From Alphaproteobacteria bacterium (lineage in GTDB: Bacteria; Pseudomonadota; Alphaproteobacteria; Rhizobiales; Rhizobiaceae): DNA of 64,000 bases. The notes beneath the pieces are model-generated. The model was not told the DNA's origin. It worked only from the letters and a program-made list of their open reading frames with translations, and ran no database searches. The DNA lies in NCBI GenBank assembly GCA_024742485.1, contig JANSYK010000001.1:1674001-1738000 (forward strand), read 5' to 3'. Positions 33,382-42,124 of the stretch are shown one piece after another. The stretch's first letter is position 1. Each line of letters begins with the position of its first letter. Made by a program: the position numbers and the translations under genes.

Positions 33382-34482
33382 TCAATCCATTGTCACGACG
33401 ATATTGCCGACATGTTTCTTGTCGATGAAAGCCTGCTGGGCCACCTTCAACTGATCCAGCGGGAAGGTCGAGGCAAGCATCGGCTTGATTTCGCTCCGTT
33501 CGATGTATTGCACGAGCGCTGGAAAGACATCGGTGGTGGTGACCGTGCTTCCATAGAAAGTCAGGTCGCGCAGATACAACTGTCGCAAATCCAGATCCAC
33601 GACCGGCCCCGCAATCGCACCCGAGCAAACATAGCGCCCGCCACGCCCCAATGCATCGATCAGAGAACAGAATGCGGGTCCACCGACAATATCGGCCACG
33701 ACCGTCACGGACCTGTGCCCGGTCGCCTGGTGCAGAGCAGCCAGCAGATCATCCGGGTCGCGATCCAGAATGGCGTCTGGCGCCAAGCGTTCCACATCGT
33801 CGTGTTTGGCTTTCGATGCCATGGCTATGGTCACTGCACTGCGCCGCTTGGCCAATTGCAGCAGCGCCGAGCCCACCCCGCCCGATGCCCCGGTCACAAG
33901 CACACGGTCTCCTTTTGCAACCTGCGCGCGGTTCAGCATGTTTTCCGCCGTGGTATAGGAGCAGGAAAACGTCGCCAGCTCGGCGCTGCTCAATTCGGAG
34001 TTGACCGGCAGAACATTGCGAACATTCGCCAGCGTGTAGTCGGCAAACCCGCCATCGCACTCCGAGCCGAAATAGCCAAGGCCCGATTGATCACTCAGAT
34101 CATTCCAGTTGCGCTGCCAGGGATCCACCATCACCCTCTTGCCAACGAGACCAGGGTCTGCATTGCGCCCCACCGCCACTACGGTGCCCACGGCATCGGC
34201 ACCCTGAATGCGCGGAAATACCAAGGGTGCACCGCCCCAGCTCGGATCCTCCGCACCGTCATCGCTTTGGGCTTCGCCCGTTGTCGCCTCGACGACCGAT
34301 TTTGAATACCAGCCGCTGCGTGTGTTCACATCCGTATTGTTGAGCCCGCAGGCATGGACCTTGATGAGGACATCATCGTCGCCGGGTTCCGGAGTTGGCC
34401 AGTTTTCGTTCCATTCCAGCTTGTCGAAGCCGCCATGGCCGGTTAGCACGAAGGCCCGCATGGTTTTCGGGACGGAGGTCAT
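33382..34482 (-). CDS. MDR-family alcohol dehydrogenase-like oxidoreductase
   Basis: I chose the ATG at 34482, which has GGGAG upstream; the frame is open further but non-coding in character. The 366-residue protein has a GroES domain with an unusual insert (residues about 60-85, VEATTGEAQSDDGAEDPSWGG), IQGADAVGTVVAVG, and a Rossmann loop VLVTGASGGVGSALLQLAKRRS near residue 190. The catalytic zinc ligands are not conserved in the usual form (only C49 and a few others), so zinc dependence is uncertain. The substrate is unknown. Confidence 0.87.
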   Translation of the reverse strand: MTSVPKTMRAFVLTGHGGFDKLEWNENWPTPEPGDDDVLIKVHACGLNNTDVNTRSGWYSKSVVEATTGEAQSDDGAEDPSWGGAPLVFPRIQGADAVGTVVAVGRNADPGLVGKRVMVDPWQRNWNDLSDQSGLGYFGSECDGGFADYTLANVRNVLPVNSELSSAELATFSCSYTTAENMLNRAQVAKGDRVLVTGASGGVGSALLQLAKRRSAVTIAMASKAKHDDVERLAPDAILDRDPDDLLAALHQATGHRSVTVVADIVGGPAFCSLIDALGRGGRYVCSGAIAGPVVDLDLRQLYLRDLTFYGSTVTTTDVFPALVQYIERSEIKPMLASTFPLDQLKVAQQAFIDKKHVGNIVVTMD

Positions 34483-34753
34483 GGTTGGGCTCCCAAGGAT
34501 TGGTTGATCGGGCGGGATGCCGCCCGACGGATCGTTGCGCGTTACTATGCCGACTTTTCTGTCTCTTGCCAGTACCCGCCGGGCCTGGATGCGCCGCACC
34601 GACCGAATGAACAGAACTTCAATACGCTGCAACAGCCATATGGCGGCTCCCGCCTGCGGAGCCTTGAACGTCAAAGGTCTAAGATTACGCGCGATGCCGG
34701 ATGAAATTCCGTGTAGATCAGTCCGACGACATCACAATCAACGAGGATATCTC

Positions 34754-35134
34754 ATGGACAATGATCTGTTTGAAAAAGGTCTCGCCAAGCGCAAGGGAAC
34801 GTTGGGAGCTGACTATGTGGAGAGGAACCTTGGAGCCGCCGATGATTTCACCCGTCCCTTCCAGGAAGCAATGACCGCCTGGTGCTGGGGGTTTGGCTGG
34901 GGCGACGAAACGATCGACGCCAAGACCCGCTCCATGATGAACCTTTCAATGATCGGTGCGCTCGGGAAAATGCACGAGTGGGAAATTCACTGCCGCGGCG
35001 CCATCAACAATGGCGTCACCAGGGAGGAAATCAAGGCCATCATCCATGTGGTCGGCATCTATTGCGGCGTACCGCAGGCACAGGAGTGCTTTCGTGTTGC
35101 CCGCAGGGTGCTTGAAGATGAGGGAATGATCTGA
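34754..35134 (+). CDS. Carboxymuconolactone decarboxylase family protein (PcaC-like)
   Basis: From the ATG at 34754 (GAGG 8 nt upstream) the 126-residue protein matches 4-carboxymuconolactone decarboxylase: start LFEKGLAKRKGTLGADYVERNL, middle FTRPFQEAMTAWCWGFGWG, and MMNLSMIGALGKMHEWEIHCRGAINNGVTREEIKAI. PcaC decarboxylates a beta-ketoadipate pathway intermediate. No other pathway gene is nearby, so a role in general decarboxylation or a peroxidase-like AhpD role cannot be excluded. The reading frame is open upstream but weak. Confidence 0.83.
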   Translation: MDNDLFEKGLAKRKGTLGADYVERNLGAADDFTRPFQEAMTAWCWGFGWGDETIDAKTRSMMNLSMIGALGKMHEWEIHCRGAINNGVTREEIKAIIHVVGIYCGVPQAQECFRVARRVLEDEGMI

Positions 35135-35155
35135 CCGGATAATCTACGGGTCGGT

Positions 35156-35773
35156 CTATTCCGTGGCTTCCCGATAGAGTGTCCAGATCACCCGGGCCGT
35201 CTTGCGGCCGGCATTGAGATAGCGGTGCGGCCGATTGCTGGCGAAGCGGAAACTGTCGCCCTCCCCCAGTATATATTGGCGATTGTCGACATAGAGCTCG
35301 ATGCCACCCTCAAGCACGACGCCGGCCTCCTCGCCCTGATGCACGTAGGGGTCCTGTCCGGATGAACCATCCGGCTCTATCGTCATCATATAGATGTCCA
35401 GCCTCGGCTCGCGCGAAAACGGCGTCAGCAATTCCTTGGTCACGCCCGTTGCGTCCAGATTGATGCGGCGCCTGTCCCGGACCCGGGCGACGATCCGGTC
35501 ACCATCGCCGTCTTCAAGCGCCGGCTCGAACAGGTCCGATATGGCAATGTCGAGACCATCGGCGAGTTTCGCCAGCACCCGCACGGATGCCGATGAGATG
35601 CCACGCTCGATCTGACTGATCAGAGCGGTGGAAAGGCCCGCACCGGAGGCCAGGTTCTTGATCGACTGCCCGCGCGCCAAACGCAGATGCCTGATGCGCT
35701 CGCCAACGATCAGATCGGTGTCGCGCTTGGCCGTTTTGGCCGGTTTCGGTTCGATTTCTGCGTCAATTGTCAT
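35156..35773 (-). CDS. XRE-family regulator with C-terminal cupin domain (regulator 1)
   Basis: The 205-residue protein has an N-terminal HTH (residues about 25-80, RHLRLARGQSIKNLASGAGLSTALISQIERGISSASVRVL) and a C-terminal cupin (about 125-200, VHQGEEAGVVLEGGIELYVDN and GDSFRFASNRPHRYLNAG). This is the PuuR/SutR-like architecture used for amine, peptide or amino-acid catabolism. It is divergent from a binding-protein gene and a conserved dyad lies between them. It is a paralogue of regulator 2 at 44812. Confidence 0.92.
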   Translation of the reverse strand: MTIDAEIEPKPAKTAKRDTDLIVGERIRHLRLARGQSIKNLASGAGLSTALISQIERGISSASVRVLAKLADGLDIAISDLFEPALEDGDGDRIVARVRDRRRINLDATGVTKELLTPFSREPRLDIYMMTIEPDGSSGQDPYVHQGEEAGVVLEGGIELYVDNRQYILGEGDSFRFASNRPHRYLNAGRKTARVIWTLYREATE

Positions 35774-35807
35774 TCAGGATCCTGCCTAATTCTAGCACGG
35801 GTAAACG

Positions 35808-35846
35808 CATATATGTGAAATTTTCGTTTGTAAATTCACAAATATG
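35808..35846 (+). promoter_or_regulatory. Predicted XRE-cupin operator, site 1
   Basis: CATATATGTGAA and TTCACAAATATG form an almost perfect dyad (11 of 12 positions) with a 15-nt AT-rich spacer. The first 31 bp (35808-35838) are identical at 29 of 31 positions to site 2 at 44746-44776, read on the opposite strand. It lies 35 bp from the regulator start and 40 bp from the binding-protein start. Confidence 0.75.
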
Positions 35847-35885
35847 ACAGTAGATTGAAGAAAATTAATTTATGGGAGAGATGCC

Positions 35886-37406
35886 ATGGAGTCCAAGTTT
35901 CGCGCTTTAACCATTCTCCTGTTCCTGCCTCTCATCGCCGCTATTGTCATCCTGCCGCCGCAAAATGTCAGGGCTGCAACGATGACGATTGCCCAGGATT
36001 TCGATCCATCTGACCTTTACGGCCGCCGATCGACCAACAATGCCATGTTCGCCATATTGGAGTCTCTATACTTGGACAACCCGGTAACGGGCAAGATAGA
36101 GCCGCTTCTGGCACTTGACCACAACATGGCATCCGATACCGAAGTCATCATCGAACTTCGGGAAGGTGTGACATTCACCAATGGCGAACCGATGGATGCC
36201 GCCGCCGTGGTGCACAGCATCAAACTCTTTGCCAACCCGAAGGTCGTTCCCGCCTATGGCATCTACGCCAAATCGATCGAAACGGCCGAGGTGATCGACG
36301 ATCACACGGTGCGTTTGCGGTTGAAGCGCCCGAGCCCCATCGTAACCCTGATCCTGGCGCAGATCATCGTCGTTCCGCCCAAATACTGGGAGGAAGTGGG
36401 GCCGAAGGGCTTCGGCCAGAAACCCATCGGCACCGGGCTCTTTACCCTGACCGAGTGGATCAAGGACGATCGAATCGTCATGGACCGCAATCCCGGTTAT
36501 TGGGGCCGTACCCCGGAAGGCATCGATCAGCTGATCTGGCGCGCTGTGCCCGATTCAACCGCCCGCGCTGCCGGCTTGAAAACCGGCGAATATGACCTGG
36601 CGATTGCGCTGCCGGTCATCGATGCCATCGATCTGGAACAGCTGGACAATGTGAAAATCTATTCCGGAGACGTCGCCCGGGTGTTCCAGCTGCATCTCTC
36701 ATCGCTGCCGCAGCACGAAAGCCCTATGCAAAACAGGCTGGTGCGCCAGGCGGTAAATTACGCCATCGACAAACAGGCTCTGATCGACAATCTGTATTAC
36801 GGACGGGCAGCGCTGCTCAACGGCCAGGTGATCCTGCCGCATCAGCCAGGCTACAATCCCGATCTCGAGGGTTACCCCTATGATCCGGAAAAAGCCAAGG
36901 CGCTGCTGGCGGAAGCCGGTTACGGCGATGGTTTCGAGATCGAGTTTCGTTGTCCCTCAAACCGTTATCCGCAGGGACTTGAGACCTGCGAAGCGATCTC
37001 CGGCATGTTGGAAAAGGTGGGCATCAAGGCCAATCTGACTCTGTTGGAATCGGGCGAATTCATTCGCCAGCTGGTCAATCGGGAATATGCCCCCATCGGA
37101 ATTGCCGGCTACGGCATTCCGGACGATCCGAGCTTCGGACTTGCCATCTACCGATCGGACTGGCGCTATTCCTACTACCAGAATCCGGAAATGGACAAGC
37201 TCATAGACGCCAGCGCGGTCGAAACCGAGCCGCAAAAGCGCGAAGCCATAATCCGGGAAGCGACCAAACTGATGCTGGAGGATGCGCCCATCGCCTTCCT
37301 GTTCGGCGCGCGGGAGTTCTATGGCTATACGGCAAGACTGGAAAACTTCGCCACCAACACGGCGCAGCGTTACTTCTTTTATGATATGAAGCTGAACCCC
37401 AAATAG
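35886..37406 (+). CDS. Peptide ABC transporter substrate-binding protein 1 (SBP_bac_5)
   Basis: The ATG at 35886 follows GGGAGA. The 506-residue protein has an N-terminal hydrophobic signal (about residues 10-30, LTILLFLPLIAAIVIL) and the family-5 binding fold: LKMPSPIVTLI-like helix, GTGLFTLTEWIKDDRIVMDRNPGYWG near residue 180, and AVNYAIDKQALIDNLYYG near residue 290. Such proteins bind di- or oligopeptides or opines in the periplasm. It has no permease of its own nearby and probably feeds the permease encoded at 41202-43042. Regulated with regulator 1 through the shared operator. Confidence 0.93.
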   Translation: MESKFRALTILLFLPLIAAIVILPPQNVRAATMTIAQDFDPSDLYGRRSTNNAMFAILESLYLDNPVTGKIEPLLALDHNMASDTEVIIELREGVTFTNGEPMDAAAVVHSIKLFANPKVVPAYGIYAKSIETAEVIDDHTVRLRLKRPSPIVTLILAQIIVVPPKYWEEVGPKGFGQKPIGTGLFTLTEWIKDDRIVMDRNPGYWGRTPEGIDQLIWRAVPDSTARAAGLKTGEYDLAIALPVIDAIDLEQLDNVKIYSGDVARVFQLHLSSLPQHESPMQNRLVRQAVNYAIDKQALIDNLYYGRAALLNGQVILPHQPGYNPDLEGYPYDPEKAKALLAEAGYGDGFEIEFRCPSNRYPQGLETCEAISGMLEKVGIKANLTLLESGEFIRQLVNREYAPIGIAGYGIPDDPSFGLAIYRSDWRYSYYQNPEMDKLIDASAVETEPQKREAIIREATKLMLEDAPIAFLFGAREFYGYTARLENFATNTAQRYFFYDMKLNPK

Positions 37407-37504
37407 AGCAATTCAGGTTTTGACGGAATCGGCAAAGCCTGGATGCGTCAACAAGATCGAACACCGACACCGTTGTCCCGTTTCTGACAAAACATGAAAC
37501 GGTC
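37406..37504 (+). repeat. Mosaic intergenic repeat, copy 2
   Basis: About 99 bp starting GAGCAATTCAGGTTTTGACG at the last base of the binding-protein stop TAG, and ending AACATGAAACGGTC. It is closely similar to copy 1 over its full length and to copy 3 in inverse orientation. Confidence 0.85.
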
Positions 37505-37570
37505 CAGCGTCGCTCGTCGCTGCAAGATGCGCCACGTCACGCCAACACACGCGGCGCTTTCACGTTTGGC

Positions 37571-37786
37571 TCAAACAGGGTCTTCGGGTGGCACCGGTCC
37601 GTGGCGATCGAGTTGCAGCGCCCCGCCAATCGCCCAGTTCTCCTGTTCGCTCTCATCGAACACGATCGTCACCCAGTCCCGCTCACCACCCAGCGTCTCG
37701 ACGATGGCATCGGTCACTGAGGTGGCGATCTCGCGTTTCTTGTCGGCTGTCCGGCCCTTGTGCAGTTTGATGGATATGAATGGCAT
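37571..37786 (-). CDS. 4-oxalocrotonate tautomerase-family protein 1
   Basis: The ATG at 37786 gives a 71-residue protein starting MPFISIKLHKGR; after Met removal the N-terminal Pro1 is the expected general base. It has the basic K-x-G-R and DAIVETLGG segments of the family and a C-terminal RHGPVPPEDPV tail. Such small proteins form hexamers and catalyse tautomerisation or dehalogenation-type reactions. A close paralogue lies just upstream at 37855. Probably at the distal end of the peptide-transport operon. Confidence 0.88.
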   Translation of the reverse strand: MPFISIKLHKGRTADKKREIATSVTDAIVETLGGERDWVTIVFDESEQENWAIGGALQLDRHGPVPPEDPV

Positions 37787-37803
37787 GATCTTTCCCTGCA
37801 TGA

Positions 37804-37850
37804 GACCGTTTCTCGTTTTGCCAGAAACGAGACAAGGGTGTTGGCTTGAT
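37804..37850 (-). repeat. Half copy of the mosaic intergenic repeat
   Basis: GAGACCGTTTCTCGTTTTGC, followed by CAGAAACGAGACAAGGGTG, resembles only the second palindromic half of the full repeats. It lies between the two tautomerase genes and was found in inverse orientation relative to copies 1 and 2. Confidence 0.6.
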
Positions 37851-37854
37851 TTCG

Positions 37855-38070
37855 TCAGGCATAGTCTTCTGGTTTGAGCGGCCCATGTCGGTCCAGTTGC
37901 AGCGCCCCTCCGATGGACCAGTTCTCGCGGTCATACTCCTCGAACACGACCGTAATCCATTCCGGTTTCGAGCCCAGTGTCCTGACGATTGCATCGGTAA
38001 CGGCAGCGACCACGTTGCGTTTGGTCTCCACCGACCGGCCCTTGTCCAGCTTGATCGTGATAAATGGCAT
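37855..38070 (-). CDS. 4-oxalocrotonate tautomerase-family protein 2
   Basis: Start ATG 38070 is preceded by GAGGATTGGA. The 71-residue protein begins MPFITIKLDKGRS with Pro1 as the likely catalytic base and is about two-thirds identical to tautomerase 1, including the RHGPLKPEDYA-type tail. The pair looks like a tandem duplication later separated by a repeat element. It is 25 bp downstream of the DppF-like gene and so probably transcribed with the peptide transporter. Whether both are active is unknown. Confidence 0.88.
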   Translation of the reverse strand: MPFITIKLDKGRSVETKRNVVAAVTDAIVRTLGSKPEWITVVFEEYDRENWSIGGALQLDRHGPLKPEDYA

Positions 38071-38095
38071 TCCAATCCTCCATTGATGTCTGACG

Positions 38096-39121
38096 TCAGC
38101 TGATTTCGTCGATCCGCAGGCAGCGTACCCAATGGTTCGGCGCATGCTCCAGCAATGGCGGCGTCGACGCGGAGCACGCTTCGGTGGCAAAGGGACAGCG
38201 TGTTGTGAAGTGGCAACCGGGCGGCGGATCGATCGGGCTCGGCACGCCGCCCTCCAGAATGATCTCCTCGGTTTCGATTTCCGGATCGGGGACCGGCAAC
38301 GCCGACATCAACGCCCGCGTATAGGGGTGATAGGTCTTCAGATAAAGATCCTCGGCGGAAGCCAGCTCAACGATCCGTCCCAGATACATCACCGCGACAC
38401 GGTCACTGACATGTTCGACCACACTCAGATCGTGGGATATGAAAAGGTAGGACAGGCCGAATTCGTCCTGAAGATCCTGCAGCAGATTAATGATCTGAGA
38501 CTGGATCGACACATCCAGCGCCGAAACAGGTTCGTCGCAGATAATGAGCTTCGGTTTCAGCGCCAAAGCCCGGGCAATGCCCAGACGCTGCCGCTGTCCA
38601 CCCGAAAATTCGTGCGGGTAGCGGTCATAGTGCTCCGCTTGAAGGCCGACCACATCCAGCAATTCCTGCACCCGCGCCTGGCGCTCGGTGTGTGTCCCGA
38701 CACCATGCAGCTTGAGCGGCTCCATCAGCATATTGCCCGCGGTCAACCGCGGATTGAGCGACGAGAAAGGGTTTTGAAAGATAATCTGAATCTGTCGTCG
38801 ATAGGGCAGCAATTCCCGATCGGTCAGGTGCGCGATATCCACACCTTCAAAGAGAATCTCCCCTTCGGTCGGATCGTCGAGTCGGACGACCGTGCGGCCG
38901 AGTGTTGACTTGCCGCATCCAGATTCACCCACCAGGCCGAGGGTTTCGCCCGAACCGATCGTCAGGTCGACGCCGTCCACCGCCTTGACCGCCTTTGTGG
39001 CGCGATCGAGAATTCCGGTCCGGACCGGGAAGTGACGTTTGACACCACGTATCTCAAGAAGGTTGGGGACGTCGGCCTCAACCTTGGACGGTTCGAACTT
39101 GGTGTTCGCCATTTCAGTCAT
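38096..39121 (-). CDS. Peptide ABC transporter ATP-binding protein, DppF/OppF type
   Basis: The ATG at 39121 overlaps the upstream DppD-like gene by 8 nt; the frame is open further upstream only within that gene. The 341-residue protein has Walker [10 protein letters not shown], signature [15 protein letters not shown], Walker [13 protein letters not shown], and the C-terminal oligopeptide-transport extension with a CxxxxC-type segment ([14 protein letters not shown]), which in this family can bind an iron-sulfur cluster. It energises peptide import with the second ATPase. Confidence 0.93.
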   Translation of the reverse strand: MTEMANTKFEPSKVEADVPNLLEIRGVKRHFPVRTGILDRATKAVKAVDGVDLTIGSGETLGLVGESGCGKSTLGRTVVRLDDPTEGEILFEGVDIAHLTDRELLPYRRQIQIIFQNPFSSLNPRLTAGNMLMEPLKLHGVGTHTERQARVQELLDVVGLQAEHYDRYPHEFSGGQRQRLGIARALALKPKLIICDEPVSALDVSIQSQIINLLQDLQDEFGLSYLFISHDLSVVEHVSDRVAVMYLGRIVELASAEDLYLKTYHPYTRALMSALPVPDPEIETEEIILEGGVPSPIDPPPGCHFTTRCPFATEACSASTPPLLEHAPNHWVRCLRIDEIS

Positions 39122-40169
39122 CGGTATCCGTCGCCCTGTGGAGCCAGCATCGGACCTGCCGGTTGCCCGGTCCGCCCTCGTCGGGCGGCGCCAGCGGTGG
39201 TTCTTCCTGCCGGCACCGCTCATGGACTTCGGGGCAGCGGTCGGAAAACCGGCAGCCGCGCGGCAGGGCCAGAAGGTTCGGCACGGTGCCCTCGATCGTG
39301 TGAAGCCGCTTTTTGCGGCCGACGCTCGGATCGACACGGGGAATCGATTTCAGCAGACCGGTCGTATACGGATGAAGGGGACGGGCGAACAGGTCGCGTA
39401 CATCGGCCTCCTCCACCACAACACCGGCATACATGACCAGCACCCGCTGCGCCATCTTGGCAATCACGCCCAGATCGTGGGTGATCAGCAAAATGGACGT
39501 ACCGACCTCGACCTTCAGCCGGTTCATCAGTTTGAGGATCTGCGCCTGAATGGTCACGTCGAGCGCCGTTGTCGGCTCGTCGGCCAGCATGATCTGCGGC
39601 CTGCAGGCCAGCGCCATGGCAATCATGACCCGCTGCCGCATGCCGCCGGAAAGCTGGTGCGGATAATTGTCGAATCGCATCTGCGGAAGCGGAATGCCGA
39701 CGAGTTCCAGCATCTCGATGGACCGTCGCTTGGCCACATCCTGGTTGACATTCTGATGGTTCCGGATCGCCTCTGATATCTGAAATCCCACGGAGAACAC
39801 TGGATTAAGCGACGTCATCGGCTCCTGAAATATCATGGAGACCTGGTTGCCGCGCACCTTCATCATCTGCCGGTTGGAAAACCCGGCCAGGTTGCCCACA
39901 CCGGCAAGGTCGATCGAACCGGCGGCAATACGACCGATCGGCCGCGGCAGCAATCCCATGACGGACAGGGCTGTCATGGACTTGCCGCAGCCCGATTCCC
40001 CGACAATGCCCAGCGTGTCACCCTTTCGCAGGAGAAACGACACGTCGTCCACCGCTCTCAGCGTTCCGTGCTCGACCCGGAGTTCCGTTTTCAGCCCGTC
40101 GACGCGCAGCACAACCTCATTGGCCGCCGCCGGCGGATCGGGTTCTCGCGCCTTGGTGACTGCTGCCAT
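39114..40169 (-). CDS. Peptide ABC transporter ATP-binding protein, DppD/OppD type
   Basis: The 351-residue protein has Walker [10 protein letters not shown] near residue 59, signature [15 protein letters not shown] and Walker [13 protein letters not shown]. The C-terminal domain (from about residue 265) contains [14 protein letters not shown], the paired-cysteine motif of oligopeptide ATPases. The Walker A threonine position is methionine in the usual GCGKST context (GCGKSM), which is common in OppD-like proteins. It pairs with the DppF-type protein. Confidence 0.94.
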   Translation of the reverse strand: MAAVTKAREPDPPAAANEVVLRVDGLKTELRVEHGTLRAVDDVSFLLRKGDTLGIVGESGCGKSMTALSVMGLLPRPIGRIAAGSIDLAGVGNLAGFSNRQMMKVRGNQVSMIFQEPMTSLNPVFSVGFQISEAIRNHQNVNQDVAKRRSIEMLELVGIPLPQMRFDNYPHQLSGGMRQRVMIAMALACRPQIMLADEPTTALDVTIQAQILKLMNRLKVEVGTSILLITHDLGVIAKMAQRVLVMYAGVVVEEADVRDLFARPLHPYTTGLLKSIPRVDPSVGRKKRLHTIEGTVPNLLALPRGCRFSDRCPEVHERCRQEEPPLAPPDEGGPGNRQVRCWLHRATDTDD

Positions 40170-40171
40170 CG

Positions 40172-41176
40172 TTAGTGACCCCAGACCTCGCCATAAACCC
40201 GCAGAAGATTGCCGCTCATGACTTTTTCGACGTCGTCATCGCTGTAGCCGCGGGCCGACAGCGCCGACAGCAGGTCACCGGTCTGCGCCATGCTTTCATA
40301 GCCTTGTGTGGCCCGCTGTTCATAGGTGTACCAGTCTCCGACAATGCCGGTCACCGATGGCCAGATCGGATCTGGGCCGTAAAGCGACAGCCACATCTCC
40401 TTTGTTTTGGTCTGTTCGGAGAGATCGCTACCGAAGGCGACATGATCGATACCGACGAGATTGACCATGTAGTCGACATGGTTGCAAAAATCCTCCAGCG
40501 TCGGCCGTGTTTCGATCCCCAGCAACGGCGGCCAGAGCGTGATTCCGACCGTGCCGCCGGTCTCTGCCGCCGCGCGGATCAGATCATCGGGAATGTTGCG
40601 TGGGCTGTCACAGAGCGCCCGCGCATTGGAGTGGCTGAAAACAACCGGGCGCTTTGATTCGGCCATCACATCACGCGCGGTCTGATAACCGACATGCGAC
40701 AGATCCGTCAGTATGCGCAACTCGTTCATCAGCGAAACCCATGCACGCCCGGCATCCGTCAGGCCGCCCTCGCCTTGCACCAGTGCGCCTGAGCCGAAAC
40801 GGTTCTGGTCGTTATAGGTGGGCTGCACGATCCGCATGCCGATCCGCTGCATGACTCGCAACAGATTGACATCATGGTCGAGAAACGTCGCGTCCTGCGT
40901 GCCGATGATGATCCCCAGCACACCGTCATCGCTGGCCTTTCTGATCTCTTCGACCGATGTGACAATGCGCGCCAGATCGCTGTTTTTCGAAACGATGTCG
41001 AGCAGGCTTCCCAATTCCGACAGGCAGGCAGCCAGATCGGTGTTCGGCCGCGTCGCGGTCAGATTGACCGCCCGCACCCCGCCAGCCAGTGTCCTTTCGA
41101 ACTGGTCCCGGCTGAGTTTCGCGCAATAGAGACCGTCTATGACCGGGAAGGCGGCCGCGGTTTCGGATTGTGACAC
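40172..41176 (-). CDS. M19 family dipeptidase-like protein 1 with altered metal site
   Basis: The 334-residue TIM-barrel protein aligns with membrane dipeptidase (renal dipeptidase). H161 (TDLSH) and H182 (VFSHS) match two of its zinc ligands, and the RNIPDDLI and VAFGSD segments are conserved. The HxD pair of the classical DGHND motif is replaced by Leu16 and Cys18 (DGLYC), and the bridging Glu is replaced by Gln94 (GTQDA). It may bind one metal or be non-catalytic. It lies between the permease and ATPase genes of the peptide operon, 25 bp from dppC-like and 2 bp from dppD-like. The paralogue at 45480 has the same changes. Confidence 0.88.
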   Translation of the reverse strand: MSQSETAAAFPVIDGLYCAKLSRDQFERTLAGGVRAVNLTATRPNTDLAACLSELGSLLDIVSKNSDLARIVTSVEEIRKASDDGVLGIIIGTQDATFLDHDVNLLRVMQRIGMRIVQPTYNDQNRFGSGALVQGEGGLTDAGRAWVSLMNELRILTDLSHVGYQTARDVMAESKRPVVFSHSNARALCDSPRNIPDDLIRAAAETGGTVGITLWPPLLGIETRPTLEDFCNHVDYMVNLVGIDHVAFGSDLSEQTKTKEMWLSLYGPDPIWPSVTGIVGDWYTYEQRATQGYESMAQTGDLLSALSARGYSDDDVEKVMSGNLLRVYGEVWGH

Positions 41177-41201
41177 CGGTGTTCTCCTTTATTGTGCTGC
41201 A

Positions 41202-42116
41202 TTATTCGTGACTGAGTTGCGGATCGAGCGCATCACGCAGCTCGTCACCGAGAATATTGAACGCAAGAATGATGGCGGCGATCGCGATGCCTGGAAAAAG
41301 CGAGACGGACCAGGAGATCGAGATGTATTTCTTGCCGTCGCTGATCATGCCGCCCCAGGTCGGGGTCGGCGGCTGAACGCCGAGGCCCAGAAAGCTCAGC
41401 GTCGCCTCCAGCAGGATCATCCGGGCAAGTTCAAAACTGGCATAGACAATGATCGCGGACAGAATATTGGGCAGGATGTGGTGCATCATCACCCGGAGCT
41501 GATTGGCGCCTATGGCGCGCGCTGCCTCGACATATTCGAGGCCGCGCACCGAGAGCACGGCACCGCGCACGATCCGCGCAAAACGCGGCCATCCCGACAA
41601 CCCCATGATGATGATCAGATTGGTCAAGGACGGCCCGACAACGGCAACCACCGCAATGACCAGCAGGATCACCGGAAAAGCCAGCTGCATGTCGATGAGA
41701 CGCAGTATCACGCCATCGGTACGGCCGCCGTAAAACCCTGCGGCGAGCCCGGCGCTGATGCCGAAGATCGCGGAGACAAAAACCGCAAACAGGCTGACCA
41801 GAAGCGTGATGCGAGCGCCATAGATGATACGGGACAGGTTGTCACGGCCAAGGTGATCCGTTCCCAGATAAAAACTTCCCACACCACGGTCCATGAAGGA
41901 CGGCGGTTTGAGCCGGCGTACCAGTTCCTGTGCGTAAGGGTCATGCGGGGCGATCAGTTCTGGAAACAAGGCGCACAGAACCGCCAACAGAATGAACAGG
42001 GCACTGAACAGCGCTGCTTTTTTCCGAAAAAGGCGCGTGGTGACGATCCGGAACTGGCTCTTTCGAAACGGAGAGGCTGGCCCGTCTGCAACGCCAACGG
42101 TGGGTGGATTTGCCAT
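41202..42116 (-). CDS. Peptide ABC transporter permease, DppC type
   Basis: A 304-residue protein with a long cytoplasmic N-terminus (SPFRKSQFRIVTTRLFRKK), a first transmembrane helix near residues 35-55 and five further helices, as expected of DppC/OppC. The conserved HxLGTDHLGRDNLSRIIYGAR segment lies near residue 85, and the EAA loop (VEAARAIGANQLRVMMHHILPN) near residue 200 contacts the ATPases. It forms the inner-membrane channel with the DppB-type subunit. Confidence 0.93.
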   Translation of the reverse strand: MANPPTVGVADGPASPFRKSQFRIVTTRLFRKKAALFSALFILLAVLCALFPELIAPHDPYAQELVRRLKPPSFMDRGVGSFYLGTDHLGRDNLSRIIYGARITLLVSLFAVFVSAIFGISAGLAAGFYGGRTDGVILRLIDMQLAFPVILLVIAVVAVVGPSLTNLIIIMGLSGWPRFARIVRGAVLSVRGLEYVEAARAIGANQLRVMMHHILPNILSAIIVYASFELARMILLEATLSFLGLGVQPPTPTWGGMISDGKKYISISWSVSLFPGIAIAAIILAFNILGDELRDALDPQLSHE

Positions 42117-42124
42117 GTCGCGCC

